Below are positions 37,736 through 47,455 of a stretch of DNA of 64,000 bases, piece after piece (the stretch's first letter is position 1; each line of letters begins with the position of its first letter). The notes below the pieces were generated by a model, which ran no database searches, was not told the origin of the DNA, and saw only the letters and a program-made list of their open reading frames with translations. This DNA is from Bradyrhizobium sp. GTDB taxonomy: Bacteria > Pseudomonadota > Alphaproteobacteria > Rhizobiales > Xanthobacteraceae. The position numbers and the translations under genes are program-made. The stretch is taken from positions 1 through 64,000 of the forward strand of contig NZ_DAIDJE010000178.1 in the NCBI RefSeq assembly GCF_027451485.1, given 5' to 3'.

Positions 37736-38749
37736 ATGCTCCTTCTCCTTGAATCTCTCCCGACAGTGATTGGAACGGCGGCCGTCGCTCCGGCCCTTCT
37801 CATCCTGTGGCTCGTGGTGGCGGCGGGCGAGCGGTCGCAACCGCCCACAAAAGTGTGGGCTGCCTTCTTCCTTGGCGCAGCCAGTATCTCCTTGCTTGGA
37901 CTAATACGCGCGCCATTCATGGCCCTGCTGACCTCCCCTGAAAATCCATGGTTGGCGCAAGGACTGCACTCGCTTCTCGGCGTTGCCCTTCCAGAAGAGA
38001 CCGTCAAGGTTCTGGTCATTGCGGCGGTGTCCGCCTGGCGAAAGCCATTCTCCGATCCGATGGACACCGTGATCTACGGCGCCGCTGCAGGCCTTGGCTT
38101 TGCAGCGTACGAAAATCTCGCTTATCTCGTTCAGCATGCCGACATGTGGCCATCGCTTGCTGCATTGCGAAGCGTTTTGACCGTTCCATTCCATGGCGCG
38201 CTCGGCATCATCGCAGGTGCCTATCTTGCGATTGCACGATCCGGTACCGCGCTGGGCGCACACCGTCACCATCGGGACTGGGCACGCATCACGAGCGGCA
38301 TCCTGGTGCTGGCAGGACCGGTCGGCCTGCACGCCGCATTCGATTTTCCGCTGCTGGCGCTGCAGAAAAATCCGAGCATCGACAACACAACCCGCCTTTT
38401 GCTCGGCGCGGCGAGCGTTCTGATCGGCTTTGCCTCGATTGCCTTTGCCGCACGACTGGTGCGCCGGGTCGGCCGTCACCATGCCCCCCGAACCGATCTC
38501 GCTCGCGAGCGGCTCAGTCAGCTTCGACGCATGTGGGCCTTGCTTGTAGTGGGCGGCGGGACAGGCTTCGCTGGGCTCGTTTTCGTGCTGTCATCAGTCC
38601 ACCACTGGCTGGTGAACCCGAATCGCAACGTGACGCTGGTTCTCGTCCCTCTCGGCTTTTTTTCCATCCTCCTCGGCTTCGCGCTACTGGTCGTTACCGC
38701 CGCCGTCTACTTTCTTGGCCGCGATCGCCTGCGGATCAATGCATCATAG
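37736..38749 (+). CDS. PrsW family intramembrane metalloprotease-like protein
   Basis: PEETVKVLVIAA, GAAAGLGFAAYENLAYL, HGALGIIAGAYL in a multi-TM protein. Confidence 0.85.
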   Translation: MLLLLESLPTVIGTAAVAPALLILWLVVAAGERSQPPTKVWAAFFLGAASISLLGLIRAPFMALLTSPENPWLAQGLHSLLGVALPEETVKVLVIAAVSAWRKPFSDPMDTVIYGAAAGLGFAAYENLAYLVQHADMWPSLAALRSVLTVPFHGALGIIAGAYLAIARSGTALGAHRHHRDWARITSGILVLAGPVGLHAAFDFPLLALQKNPSIDNTTRLLLGAASVLIGFASIAFAARLVRRVGRHHAPRTDLARERLSQLRRMWALLVVGGGTGFAGLVFVLSSVHHWLVNPNRNVTLVLVPLGFFSILLGFALLVVTAAVYFLGRDRLRINAS

Positions 38750-38834
38750 CCGTCGTCCGTGCGCAGACGGCGCGCTATATTGCGCTGTCACAGAAACGAG
38801 TCATTCTGCTCGAAAACCGGTACGGGAGATTTCG

Positions 38835-39407
38835 ATGACCATTCCGCACGACAATGTCGATCTGTCGACGAAAATGCGCGATGCCGTTCGCCAGCATTGG
38901 AAGGCGTTTCTGTTCGAGGGCATTCTGCTCGTGATTTTCGGATTGGCTGCCATCATCGTCCCGCCCGCCGCCAGCCTTGCAGTCACAATCCTTTTGGGCT
39001 GGCTCTTCCTCATCAGCGGCATCGTCGGCCTTGCGCTAACATTCTGGGCGCGCGAAATGCCTGGATTCTGGTGGTCACTGATTTCCGCCGCGCTTGCGGT
39101 TCTTGCCGGCCTTATCCTGTTGGCGCAGCCGGCGCAGGGAACGCTCACCCTGACAGTTGTTGTCGGCATCTATTTCCTGGCAGAAGGCGTTGCCACCATC
39201 ATGTACGCCCTCGAGCATCGCCGTGAACTGTCGCAACGCTGGTCATGGATGCTTGTTGCCGGTCTCATGGATATCCTGATTGCGGCCATCATTATCGCGG
39301 GATTGCCCGGATCGGCACTCTGGGCGCTTGGTCTTCTGGTCGGCATCAATCTGCTGTTCGGCGGCGCAACGCTGATCGGGGTGGCCCTTGCTGCGCGCAA
39401 AGCCTAG
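38835..39407 (+). CDS. HdeD family (DUF308) membrane protein
   Basis: HWKAFLFEGILLVIFGLAAIIVPPAASLAVTILLGWLFLISGIVGL; six TM segments. Confidence 0.88.
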   Translation: MTIPHDNVDLSTKMRDAVRQHWKAFLFEGILLVIFGLAAIIVPPAASLAVTILLGWLFLISGIVGLALTFWAREMPGFWWSLISAALAVLAGLILLAQPAQGTLTLTVVVGIYFLAEGVATIMYALEHRRELSQRWSWMLVAGLMDILIAAIIIAGLPGSALWALGLLVGINLLFGGATLIGVALAARKA

Positions 39408-39580
39408 CCGCATTCAATTTCGCCGGGCCGCACGGCACCGGCGGCGACACTGACGCAGCTCTCTGAATGCGGCACCAGTGCCGCCGATCTGAAGTCCCTG
39501 CACCACAAGCGGCGAATTCGATCAGGGGCTTCAGATCGACAAAGCAGTACTAGAATCAGTAAATTAGCTAGTACCGATGA

Positions 39581-39631
39581 TTTCCGAAGTTCGTCAAAGT
39601 GGCTGCTGAGGTGTAACACGAACTTCGGAAA
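39581..39631. repeat. 13-bp perfect inverted repeat with 25-nt spacer
   Basis: TTTCCGAAGTTCG 39581-39593 and CGAACTTCGGAAA 39619-39631. Confidence 0.6.
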
Positions 39632-39637
39632 GTGGGT

Positions 39638-39895
39638 CTAGCAGCCGCGGCAGATACTCTTGAGCTTGCGGTCAAGATCCGCATCTTCGCGCTTCATGGC
39701 ATCCGGGGCGCCCATCGTATCCTTCTCGCCCATCGTATCCTTCTCGGACGGCACCTGGTCGGCCCGCGGCTGGCGGTGACCGATCGGCGCGGGCCAAGGA
39801 GTTTGCTTTCCCGATGACGAATTGCCCGTTTGCGCCACGGCTGCTGGTCCAGCCGTGAGCATCAGAAATGTCGCCGTCACCAAAAGTCTTCGCAT
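39638..39895 (-). CDS. Small secreted hypothetical protein with a GEKDTM repeat
   Basis: Signal peptide MRRLLVTATFLMLTAGPAAVAQ; contains EKDTMGEKDTMG encoded by an 18-bp tandem duplication. Confidence 0.65.
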   Translation of the reverse strand: MRRLLVTATFLMLTAGPAAVAQTGNSSSGKQTPWPAPIGHRQPRADQVPSEKDTMGEKDTMGAPDAMKREDADLDRKLKSICRGC

Positions 39896-39948
39896 CTGCT
39901 TTTTCCGTCTTGATGCCTGGACGCCGTGACCCGCTTCGTGAGCAGAGG

Positions 39949-41070
39949 TCAGGGCTCCGGTGGGTAGCGATGAACGTCGCCGCAATAATCCAGGATACGA
40001 TAGCGGGTTTCTGCGGACTGTTCACGATCTGCCGAGAAAGATTTTTCGACCGACAGATAGGTCGGACCGGCTGGAGACTTGCCGTGGCCCCCGGGAATAT
40101 CGACGACGAACTCCGGCTGACATAGCCCCGAAACCCGGCCACGCAGGGCGCGCATGATCGCCTGTCCTTGCTCCAGAGTCGTTCGCAAATGCGAAGTGCC
40201 CGGCGCCAGATCTCCATGATGCAGGTAGTACGGCTTAATCCGGCATTCAACGAACCCCCGCATCAAGGCCGCCAAGGTTTCAGGATCGTCGTTGACCCCC
40301 CGCAACAGCACCGACTGGCTGACCATCGGGATGCCGGCATCGATCATGGCCGCGCAGGCGGCGCGCGCCTTGGGCGTCAGCTCCCGGGCGTGATTGGCGT
40401 GAAGCGCCACCCAGGTCGTTGCTCCCCTGACCTTCAGGGCAGCAACCATCTTGTCGTTGATGCGCTGGGGCTCAGCGACCGGAACGCGAGTGTGAATGCG
40501 GATAATCTTGACATGGTCGATCCGCGCCAGGTCTGCCATCACTTCCGAAAGCCGCCGTGGCGACAACATCAATGGATCACCGCCGGTCAGGATGACTTCC
40601 CATACTTCCGAATGGGCGCGGATATAAGCCAGTGCATTCTGATAGGCGCCGTCCGAAAGCGCCGTCGCCTTACCCGGTCCAACCACCTCGCGACGAAAAC
40701 AAAACCGGCAATAGACCGCGCAGACGTGAACCAGCTTGAACAGAACCCGGTCGGGATAGCGGTGCACGATTCCGGAGACCGGAGAACGCACCTGATCGCC
40801 GATCGGATCCGGCCGCTCCCCGGGCTCAACCACCAGTTCTTCGCTGCTAGGAATATATTGGAGCGCAATCGGATCGAGTGGATCATCCGGATCGATCAGT
40901 GCGGCCACCTCAGGCGTCACTGCGATCGCGTAGCGCGCTGCGACTTTTTCGAGGGCCGGAAGATCCCCCACCGGCACAAGGCCGCGCGCAGCCAATTCCG
41001 CAGGCTCGCGCAGGGTGGTGACCGGCTGAAAAATGGGACTGCTCATAATTCGCCAATGGGCGGCGCCCAC
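39949..41070 (-). CDS. epmB: EF-P beta-lysylation protein EpmB (lysine 2,3-aminomutase-like radical SAM)
   Basis: VCAVYCRFCFRREVVG radical SAM motif; overlaps epmA-like gene; efp adjacent. Confidence 0.92.
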   Translation of the reverse strand: MGAAHWRIMSSPIFQPVTTLREPAELAARGLVPVGDLPALEKVAARYAIAVTPEVAALIDPDDPLDPIALQYIPSSEELVVEPGERPDPIGDQVRSPVSGIVHRYPDRVLFKLVHVCAVYCRFCFRREVVGPGKATALSDGAYQNALAYIRAHSEVWEVILTGGDPLMLSPRRLSEVMADLARIDHVKIIRIHTRVPVAEPQRINDKMVAALKVRGATTWVALHANHARELTPKARAACAAMIDAGIPMVSQSVLLRGVNDDPETLAALMRGFVECRIKPYYLHHGDLAPGTSHLRTTLEQGQAIMRALRGRVSGLCQPEFVVDIPGGHGKSPAGPTYLSVEKSFSADREQSAETRYRILDYCGDVHRYPPEP

Positions 41071-42119
41071 ACGACCTGATCGACCGATCCGGCACCGCTT
41101 GCCAGCATCACCAACCTGTCAAAGCCAAGCGCGACCCCGCTCGCCTCGGGCATGTGAGCCAACGCAGCCAGGAAATCCTCATCGAGCGGATATCGTTCGC
41201 CATATCGGCGCTGCTTCTCTTCCATCGCAAGCGTGAAGCGGCGGCGTTGCTCGACTGAATCGGTCAATTCACCAAACCCATTCGCCAATTCCACTCCGCA
41301 GGCATAGATCTCGAAGCGCTCGGCAACGCGGGCGTCGGATGGGACCGCACGCGCCAGCGCGGCTTCGGGCAACGGGTACTCATAGAGCACGGTCAGCCGT
41401 CCCTGCCCCAGATTGGCTTCAACATATTCCACCAATATCTTGCTGAAGATGTCGGACCATGTATCGTCCGTAGTAATACGGACCTTGCTTTCGGCCGCCG
41501 CCGCAAGGCTGGCCCGATCGCCTTCGCCATTATCAATGGTCGCGAGCAGGTCGATGCCCGCAAAACGTTCAAATGCTCGCGCGACCGTCAACATCTCGGG
41601 TTCGGCAAATGGATCGGCGATTTTCCCTCGAAATGAAAATTGGCCGATCCCGGTTGCCTGGGCCGCGTGCGCGATCAGGACAATCCCATCGGCCATTACG
41701 GAGTCGTAGGTCTCGTTCGCGCGATACCATTCGAGCATGGTGAATTCGGGCAAGTGCAGCCGGCCGCGCTCCCGGTCACGAAACACCCGCGCAAATTCGA
41801 ATATCCGCTTTTCGCCGGCGGTAAGCAGCTTCTTGCAGGCAAACTCTGGTGAGGTCCGCAAATACCGCGTCATGCGTCTACCATCCGCGGCCGCTAGTTC
41901 CGTGCGGGGCGCATGCAGGTGGGTCTCATTGCCCGGCGACATCTGCAGGATCGCGGTCTCGACCTCGGTAAATCCTTGTTCGTCGAACCATTCCCGGATC
42001 GCCCGCGTGACGGCATTTCGGGCCATCAAAAACGGCCGGATGTCCGCGTATCGCCCGGCCGACCACCAAGGCGAAGCCCTATCCTCCACAGTCATCGACG
42101 GTCGCCTTGCCACTAGCAT
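41043..42119 (-). CDS. epmA: Elongation factor P--(R)-beta-lysine ligase EpmA (GenX/PoxA)
   Basis: Class II LysRS-like catalytic core without anticodon-binding domain: [47 protein letters not shown]. Confidence 0.94.
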   Translation of the reverse strand: MLVARRPSMTVEDRASPWWSAGRYADIRPFLMARNAVTRAIREWFDEQGFTEVETAILQMSPGNETHLHAPRTELAAADGRRMTRYLRTSPEFACKKLLTAGEKRIFEFARVFRDRERGRLHLPEFTMLEWYRANETYDSVMADGIVLIAHAAQATGIGQFSFRGKIADPFAEPEMLTVARAFERFAGIDLLATIDNGEGDRASLAAAAESKVRITTDDTWSDIFSKILVEYVEANLGQGRLTVLYEYPLPEAALARAVPSDARVAERFEIYACGVELANGFGELTDSVEQRRRFTLAMEEKQRRYGERYPLDEDFLAALAHMPEASGVALGFDRLVMLASGAGSVDQVVWAPPIGEL

Positions 42120-42218
42120 CCACGCACAAAATCAGTATGTTGCAGCCCGAAACCGCCCCAATTGGCCGTCGAATGCACCCATTCGCCTAGGTCCCGGGCC
42201 ACAATCAGGAAAACAGCT

Positions 42219-42785
42219 TTGAAAGTCATCGCCAGCTCTATTCGCAAAGGCAACGTCATCGAGCAAGACGGCAAGCTTTATGTGGTCCTTACCGCCGAAA
42301 ACATCCATCCTGGCAAGGGAACCCCGGTCAGCCAGATCGAAATGCGACGTATTGGCGACGGCGTGAAGATTTCCGAACGCTATAAAACCACCGACCAGGT
42401 AGAAAAGGCCACGGTCGAGGACCACAACTTCAACTACCTCTATGAGGATGCCGACGGCTTCCATTTCATGAACGCCGAGAACTACGATCAAGTGCAGGTT
42501 TCCAAGGATATCGTCGGTTCCGCGGCACCCTATTTACAAGAGAACATGACCGTGAAGCTTTCGCTTCATGAGGGTAATCCGGTCGCCATACAGCTACCTC
42601 AGCGCGCGACGCTCGAAGTCGTGGAGACTGAGCCGGTAACCAAGGGCCAGACGGCCTCGTCTTCCTACAAGCCTGCCGTCTTGTCCAACGGCGTCCGAAC
42701 GGCCGTCCCGCCCCACATCACCACCGGTACGCGGATTGTGGTAATGACGGAAGATGGCTCTTACGTCGAGCGCGCAAAGGATTAA
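42219..42785 (+). CDS. efp: Translation elongation factor P
   Basis: [53 protein letters not shown] start proposed at 42219. Confidence 0.95.
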   Translation: MKVIASSIRKGNVIEQDGKLYVVLTAENIHPGKGTPVSQIEMRRIGDGVKISERYKTTDQVEKATVEDHNFNYLYEDADGFHFMNAENYDQVQVSKDIVGSAAPYLQENMTVKLSLHEGNPVAIQLPQRATLEVVETEPVTKGQTASSSYKPAVLSNGVRTAVPPHITTGTRIVVMTEDGSYVERAKD

Positions 42786-42820
42786 TATCTAGACCGAGGC
42801 AGCGCCGGGGGGGCGTCAGT

Positions 42821-44440
42821 GTGAGATCGGGGGTCGGCAGTTACTTGGCGTGTCTACAACTCGCGGCCTGCTTGCTCGGTGGCGCCGCTAGCCCCCTTGC
42901 TGCCGACGAGTTCAGAACCCCCGCCATTTCTGTGGCCCGTGTTGACTGGCGCGCTGCGCTCGATCAGCTTCGCACCGAAATCGGCACCCAGCCGGCGGTC
43001 GTGCCGGCATTCACCTTTGTCGGCCGGCCGCGCTTGGGGGCGCCCGACCCGCGCTCAATGCCGGCGCTCGTTCAACTCAATGCCACGACGTCGCAGGTTT
43101 TCACTGGCATAGGCCGCAGCCCGGTGCCGGTCTTGCTGCCTTTCGACGCTGCGGCCTATCTTGATGCCGAACGGCACGGCGCTCTGGAAAATCTTTCGCT
43201 GGCTCACTTCCAGGCCGACTTTCGTCCGGCCGAGATGTTCGATGCAGGCCCTGCGGGTTATGACGCGGTCTTTTCACTTGAACCCGGCGAGGGCGATGGC
43301 CTGCCGCAGCGGATTTTCGCCAAGCCAGTCGAGGTTCAGATCACAGGATCACTGCTCACCTACGAGCTCAACGATCCGATCGGCGGCAAGGGCGAGCCGG
43401 TCAAGTCGCTGGCTGCACAATATCCCGACCTGCGGCGCTTCATCCGCGAAGGTTATGTTCGCTACGCCTTTACGCGCTTCGGCATTCCTTACGTCGTTTC
43501 GATCCAGTGCCTCGACAGCGTGGCAAAACCGAAGCGACTTGCCTGCCGCGAAGCTTATCCGGTCGCCGAGCGCTTCCTGAGAGCCCTGCACGTCGCAGGC
43601 GGACTGCCATCTCGATCACGCACGGATATCGCCTCAGAGGCTGTGGATCGTCCTTCTGAAGTGTCGCCGGATTTCACCTACCGGCCCCCCGGGGACATTA
43701 TCGCCAACAGCGGATCGCATCGGCAGAGCGGTCGCGTCGATTACACCGCCTATTCGCAAATCCGCTTTCCGCTGGCCAAGGCCCCCGCCTTCGCCCATTC
43801 CCAATCATCCCATTTGCTCAAATTGAGCGCCAGGCTCGACGAGCTTTCGGTCGGACCGACCAGCTATCCCTGGCAGGACAATTTCTGCGAAGCCCGCAGC
43901 TTCAGCGTCGGCCAATGCCCGAGCGGATTCGGCCATCAGGGCCAGGATATGCGGCCCGCGCCGTGTCCCGCCCACGACGATGGGGCGGAGCATTGCGATC
44001 CCAGGCACCAGCCGGTGGTTGCTGTGCGCGACGCGGTCCTGATCCGTTCACCGAAGCAGCAGGCGGCAACCCTCCAGGTCAATACCCGAAACGAACACAT
44101 CCGATTCCGCTACATGCACATGGATCCGTCAGCGATGGACGCGGACGGCTTGCTGAACGGCCGCCACGTCGAGGAGGGCGAGCAGATCGGCGTGGTTTCC
44201 AACTATCTCGACCGCCCCAACGGCACCACCCGTCACTTACATTTCGATATTCAGGTGTTCACGCGCGACGGATGGTTATGGGTCAATCCCTACGTCACGC
44301 TGGTCTCCGCCTATGAGCGTCTGATCCACGAACGTGGACGCGAGGTCGGGCCTCACAGTATCCCTGTGGCCGCCGACTTCGCCCATGCGCTTCCCGAGGA
44401 TATGACTCGCCGCGGGCCTGAAGAACGCGGCGAGAACTAA
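42821..44440 (+). CDS. M23 family metallopeptidase (LytM-like)
   Basis: GHQGQDMRPAPC, IRFRYMHMDPSAM, RHLHFDIQVF metal/catalytic motifs; signal peptide. Confidence 0.82.
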   Translation: MRSGVGSYLACLQLAACLLGGAASPLAADEFRTPAISVARVDWRAALDQLRTEIGTQPAVVPAFTFVGRPRLGAPDPRSMPALVQLNATTSQVFTGIGRSPVPVLLPFDAAAYLDAERHGALENLSLAHFQADFRPAEMFDAGPAGYDAVFSLEPGEGDGLPQRIFAKPVEVQITGSLLTYELNDPIGGKGEPVKSLAAQYPDLRRFIREGYVRYAFTRFGIPYVVSIQCLDSVAKPKRLACREAYPVAERFLRALHVAGGLPSRSRTDIASEAVDRPSEVSPDFTYRPPGDIIANSGSHRQSGRVDYTAYSQIRFPLAKAPAFAHSQSSHLLKLSARLDELSVGPTSYPWQDNFCEARSFSVGQCPSGFGHQGQDMRPAPCPAHDDGAEHCDPRHQPVVAVRDAVLIRSPKQQAATLQVNTRNEHIRFRYMHMDPSAMDADGLLNGRHVEEGEQIGVVSNYLDRPNGTTRHLHFDIQVFTRDGWLWVNPYVTLVSAYERLIHERGREVGPHSIPVAADFAHALPEDMTRRGPEERGEN

Positions 44441-44467
44441 TCCTCTCCGCTCTGTCAATTCGCGGAC

Positions 44468-44977
44468 CTATTCGATCACCGTCGTGAGCTGGGCGCCCTC
44501 GTCCGCTACGAACACGGCAATCAATTCCGCAGGCTCGGTACTGCTTGCATTGGCAGACACCAGATGGGTCGACCCCGGCGGCTCGAAGAAGGATTGCCCT
44601 ACACCGAAGGTCTCGATCGGGCCGCCGGCGAGCTGGGAGCGGATCTCGCCCTTCGTGACGTAGGCAGTGACGGTGCCTGCGTGGCGGTGTGCGCGGGTGA
44701 AGCCGGCCGGACCATAAAATACCCGCACGATGGTCACCCGCTTGCCAGGTACGTTCGGCAGAGCATGCGAGGCGATCACCTCCACCTTGTCGAGTGGCGA
44801 GCCGGTTGCCGCGGCGCCATTGATGCAGAGCGGAGCCAATGCCTTCGATATCGACCCCATCGTCAGCGGGATTGCCTTCGCGGCGAGCAGCGCGCAGCCA
44901 AGGCCAACGGCAACGGCAAGTGAAATCTCTCTTCGATGGGGCCGCATCGGCGCAACCCATGTCGCCATTGATGTCAT
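44468..44977 (-). CDS. Cupin domain protein, exported or membrane-anchored
   Basis: RVFYGPAGFTRAHRHAGTVTAYVTKGEIRSQLAGGPIETFGVGQSFFEPPGSTHLVSANAS. Confidence 0.88.
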   Translation of the reverse strand: MTSMATWVAPMRPHRREISLAVAVGLGCALLAAKAIPLTMGSISKALAPLCINGAAATGSPLDKVEVIASHALPNVPGKRVTIVRVFYGPAGFTRAHRHAGTVTAYVTKGEIRSQLAGGPIETFGVGQSFFEPPGSTHLVSANASSTEPAELIAVFVADEGAQLTTVIE

Positions 44978-45008
44978 CGCTCATCCCTCCACCCATATGC
45001 CCGGCTGC

Positions 45009-45488
45009 TCATGATGCGGCCGCGCTCACGCGCGCTTGCCGGGCCGGCGGCGTCCAGCGATAGGCGACGCCAAACCTGTTCCAGGTGTTGATCGAGGCAA
45101 CGGCCGATGTCAGGTAAGTCAGTTCCCGATCGGAAAATTCGCTGAGTGCCTGCGCATAGACCTCGTCGCCGACGCCGTCCGCAAGCCGCGTCAACGCTTC
45201 GGTCCAGGCGAGCGCCGCGCGTTCGCGCGCTGAGAATTGCGGCGCCTCGCGCCAAACAACGACGAGATTGAGTTTGTCGGAAGGTACACCAAGCCGTTCG
45301 GCCTGCAGGACGTGAAATTGCACGCAGAATGCACAGCCGTTGATTTGCGACGCCCGCAGCTTGATCAGCTCGAGCAACGGCTCTTCGATACCGGCGTTTG
45401 CCGCATACCCGCCAAGCGCGCGAACAGTTTCATAGGCGTCCGGGGCGATCGCCTGAAAGTCGCTGTATTCCTTTCGCGCCAGTGGCAT
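45009..45488 (-). CDS. Carboxymuconolactone decarboxylase/AhpD-like alkylhydroperoxidase
   Basis: LLELIKLRASQINGCAFCVQFHVLQAERLG with CxxC motif. Confidence 0.92.
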   Translation of the reverse strand: MPLARKEYSDFQAIAPDAYETVRALGGYAANAGIEEPLLELIKLRASQINGCAFCVQFHVLQAERLGVPSDKLNLVVVWREAPQFSARERAALAWTEALTRLADGVGDEVYAQALSEFSDRELTYLTSAVASINTWNRFGVAYRWTPPARQARVSAAAS

Positions 45489-45517
45489 TTTTCAATCTCC
45501 CATGTATAAGCGTTCTC

Positions 45518-46144
45518 ATGGATTATAAGAGCTCTGATAACATGCGCAAGCCGGCCGCCCGATCGAATTCGCTATCACCGAACACGCGCGTAAAACAGCG
45601 AAAATCGGCTGCCGCCGCAAAGCCGGCTTCCCGAAAATTGGGCCGGCACACGAATCTCCCGGCTCAGCTTCCCGCACTTCAGGCCGTTCATCTTCCGCAG
45701 CCCGGATCGGGCAAGCGCGGCGAGCAGGGCCATATCGCCTATCTGCTGCGGCAAGCCCAGGCCGCGACGCGGCTGACGCTCGATCGCTCCCTGGCCGATC
45801 TCGGCGTCACGCCGCCGCAATTCGCCGTGCTCACGATGCTCAACGCCTACCCTGGCCTTTCCGGCGCCGACGTCGCCCGCCTCGCGCTGCTGACGCCGCA
45901 AACCGTCGGCGTCATCATCGGCAACCTCGAAAGGGACGGCGCGATCAGGAAGACGCCGCATCCGGTGCATCGCCGTGTGCTGCAATGGACGCTGACCCGC
46001 CGCGGTTCGGATCTGCTTGAGAAGTGCCGCCGCCGTGTGGATGCCGTCGAACGGAGGCTGGTGGCCGGATTGGGGGCAAAGGCTGAAACCACCATCCGGC
46101 GCTGGCTGTCCAAAATTGCCGCAGATTTGCATCAAGATATCTAG
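45518..46144 (+). CDS. MarR family transcriptional regulator
   Basis: LADLGVTPPQFAVLTMLNAYPGLSGADVARLALLTPQTVGVIIGNLERDGAIRKTPHPVHRRVLQWTLT. Confidence 0.93.
   Translation: MDYKSSDNMRKPAARSNSLSPNTRVKQRKSAAAAKPASRKLGRHTNLPAQLPALQAVHLPQPGSGKRGEQGHIAYLLRQAQAATRLTLDRSLADLGVTPPQFAVLTMLNAYPGLSGADVARLALLTPQTVGVIIGNLERDGAIRKTPHPVHRRVLQWTLTRRGSDLLEKCRRRVDAVERRLVAGLGAKAETTIRRWLSKIAADLHQDI
45523..45540. promoter_or_regulatory. Candidate MarR operator
   Basis: TTATAAGAG/CTCTGATAA near-perfect palindrome just after the marR start codon; divergent AhpD-like gene starts 35 nt away. Confidence 0.35.
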
Positions 46145-46198
46145 ATGCTGCCGGCTGCCGCTTTGTCGCGCCGGGCTTAACCTGGCTAGACTGTCTGC

Positions 46199-47449
46199 AT
46201 GAACCTGCCTGAGTCCTCCCACGAGATACCCACCCGCCGCGTTTTCCTGCGGAGCGGCCTCTGTTTCGGGTTGGGCGCGGGCGCGCTGTGCGCCCGGCCA
46301 TTTCAGGCGTTCGCGGCAGCGCTGCCCGGCTTCGAGCAATGGCGCGATCGCTTTCGCGCCCGTGCCTTGGCAAAGGGGATCACGGAGGCGACCTGGAACC
46401 GGGCAATGGGCCGGATCGAACCGGACATGTCGGTGTTCAAGGAAATCGGCAACCAGCCCGAATTCAAGGAAGAACTCTGGCAATACCTCAACCGCCGGGT
46501 GTCGGACTGGCGCATCATTCACGGCAAGGAGGCGCTCCGGAAAAACGAGGCGCTGTTCGGTCGGATCGAGCGCGATTTTGGCGTCGAACGCGGTATGCTG
46601 CTCGCGCTGTGGGGCGTGGAATCCGCCTATGGCGATCCCCTGGTACAAAAGAACCATATGCGCCCGGTGTTCCCGGCTCTCGCCGCCCTCGCCTGGAACG
46701 AGCCGCGGCGCCGCAGCTATTGGGAGGGCGAACTGGTCAATGCGCTGCGCATCGTCGACCGCGGCTGGAGCACGCCGGAGCAGATGCGCGGTTCGTGGGC
46801 CGGCGCAATGGGACACACGCAGTGGATGCCCGAGGTCTGGCTCAACGTCGGCATCGACTACGATCACGACGGCCGGGTATCGCCGTTCGGCAGACCGGAC
46901 GACGCGCTCGGTTCCACCGCCCGCTATCTCGTCACCCGAGGCAACTATCACCGAGGCGAGCACTGGGGATATGAAGTTCGCACCAACGGAGTTTCGGCGG
47001 GCGGCAATCGCAGCTACGCGGCCTGGGCGAGCGCCGGCGTGACCCGCGCCGACGGCAAGGCGTTCCCGCTGCCGAATGCCGTGGCGAAGCTGTGGACGCC
47101 GGTGCCTGGCGGGCCGAGTTTTCTCCTGGGGCCGAATTTCTATTCGGTTCGCAGCTACAATCCCGCGATGAGCTATGCACTGGCGATCTGTCATCTCGGC
47201 GACCGCATTCTGGGCGCGCCCCCCCTTATCCAGCCTTTCCCCGATTCCGAGCGCGCGTTGACGCTCGCCGAGGTGCAGGAGATGCAGACGCGGCTGACGC
47301 GCGCGGGCTTCGACACCGGCGGCACCGATGGCCGGGTCGGCAATGACACGATGCAGGCGGTCCGCGACTACCAGACCAAAATGGGGCTTTTGCCCGCCGA
47401 TGGTTATGGCGGTCTGAAAGTGCTCGCACGGCTGCGGCAGGGAAGTTAA
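46199..47449 (+). CDS. Lytic murein transglycosylase (MltB family) with C-terminal peptidoglycan-binding domain
   Basis: LWGVESAYGD, RGSWAGAMGHTQWMPEVW, MQTRLTRAGFDTGGTDGRVGNDTMQAVRDYQ. Confidence 0.95.
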   Translation: MNLPESSHEIPTRRVFLRSGLCFGLGAGALCARPFQAFAAALPGFEQWRDRFRARALAKGITEATWNRAMGRIEPDMSVFKEIGNQPEFKEELWQYLNRRVSDWRIIHGKEALRKNEALFGRIERDFGVERGMLLALWGVESAYGDPLVQKNHMRPVFPALAALAWNEPRRRSYWEGELVNALRIVDRGWSTPEQMRGSWAGAMGHTQWMPEVWLNVGIDYDHDGRVSPFGRPDDALGSTARYLVTRGNYHRGEHWGYEVRTNGVSAGGNRSYAAWASAGVTRADGKAFPLPNAVAKLWTPVPGGPSFLLGPNFYSVRSYNPAMSYALAICHLGDRILGAPPLIQPFPDSERALTLAEVQEMQTRLTRAGFDTGGTDGRVGNDTMQAVRDYQTKMGLLPADGYGGLKVLARLRQGS

Positions 47450-47455
47450 CTCGTC

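Noticed and set aside
45575-47194. 539-aa minus-strand ORF
   Set aside because: Antisense to MarR and MltB genes, both of which have clear family motifs.
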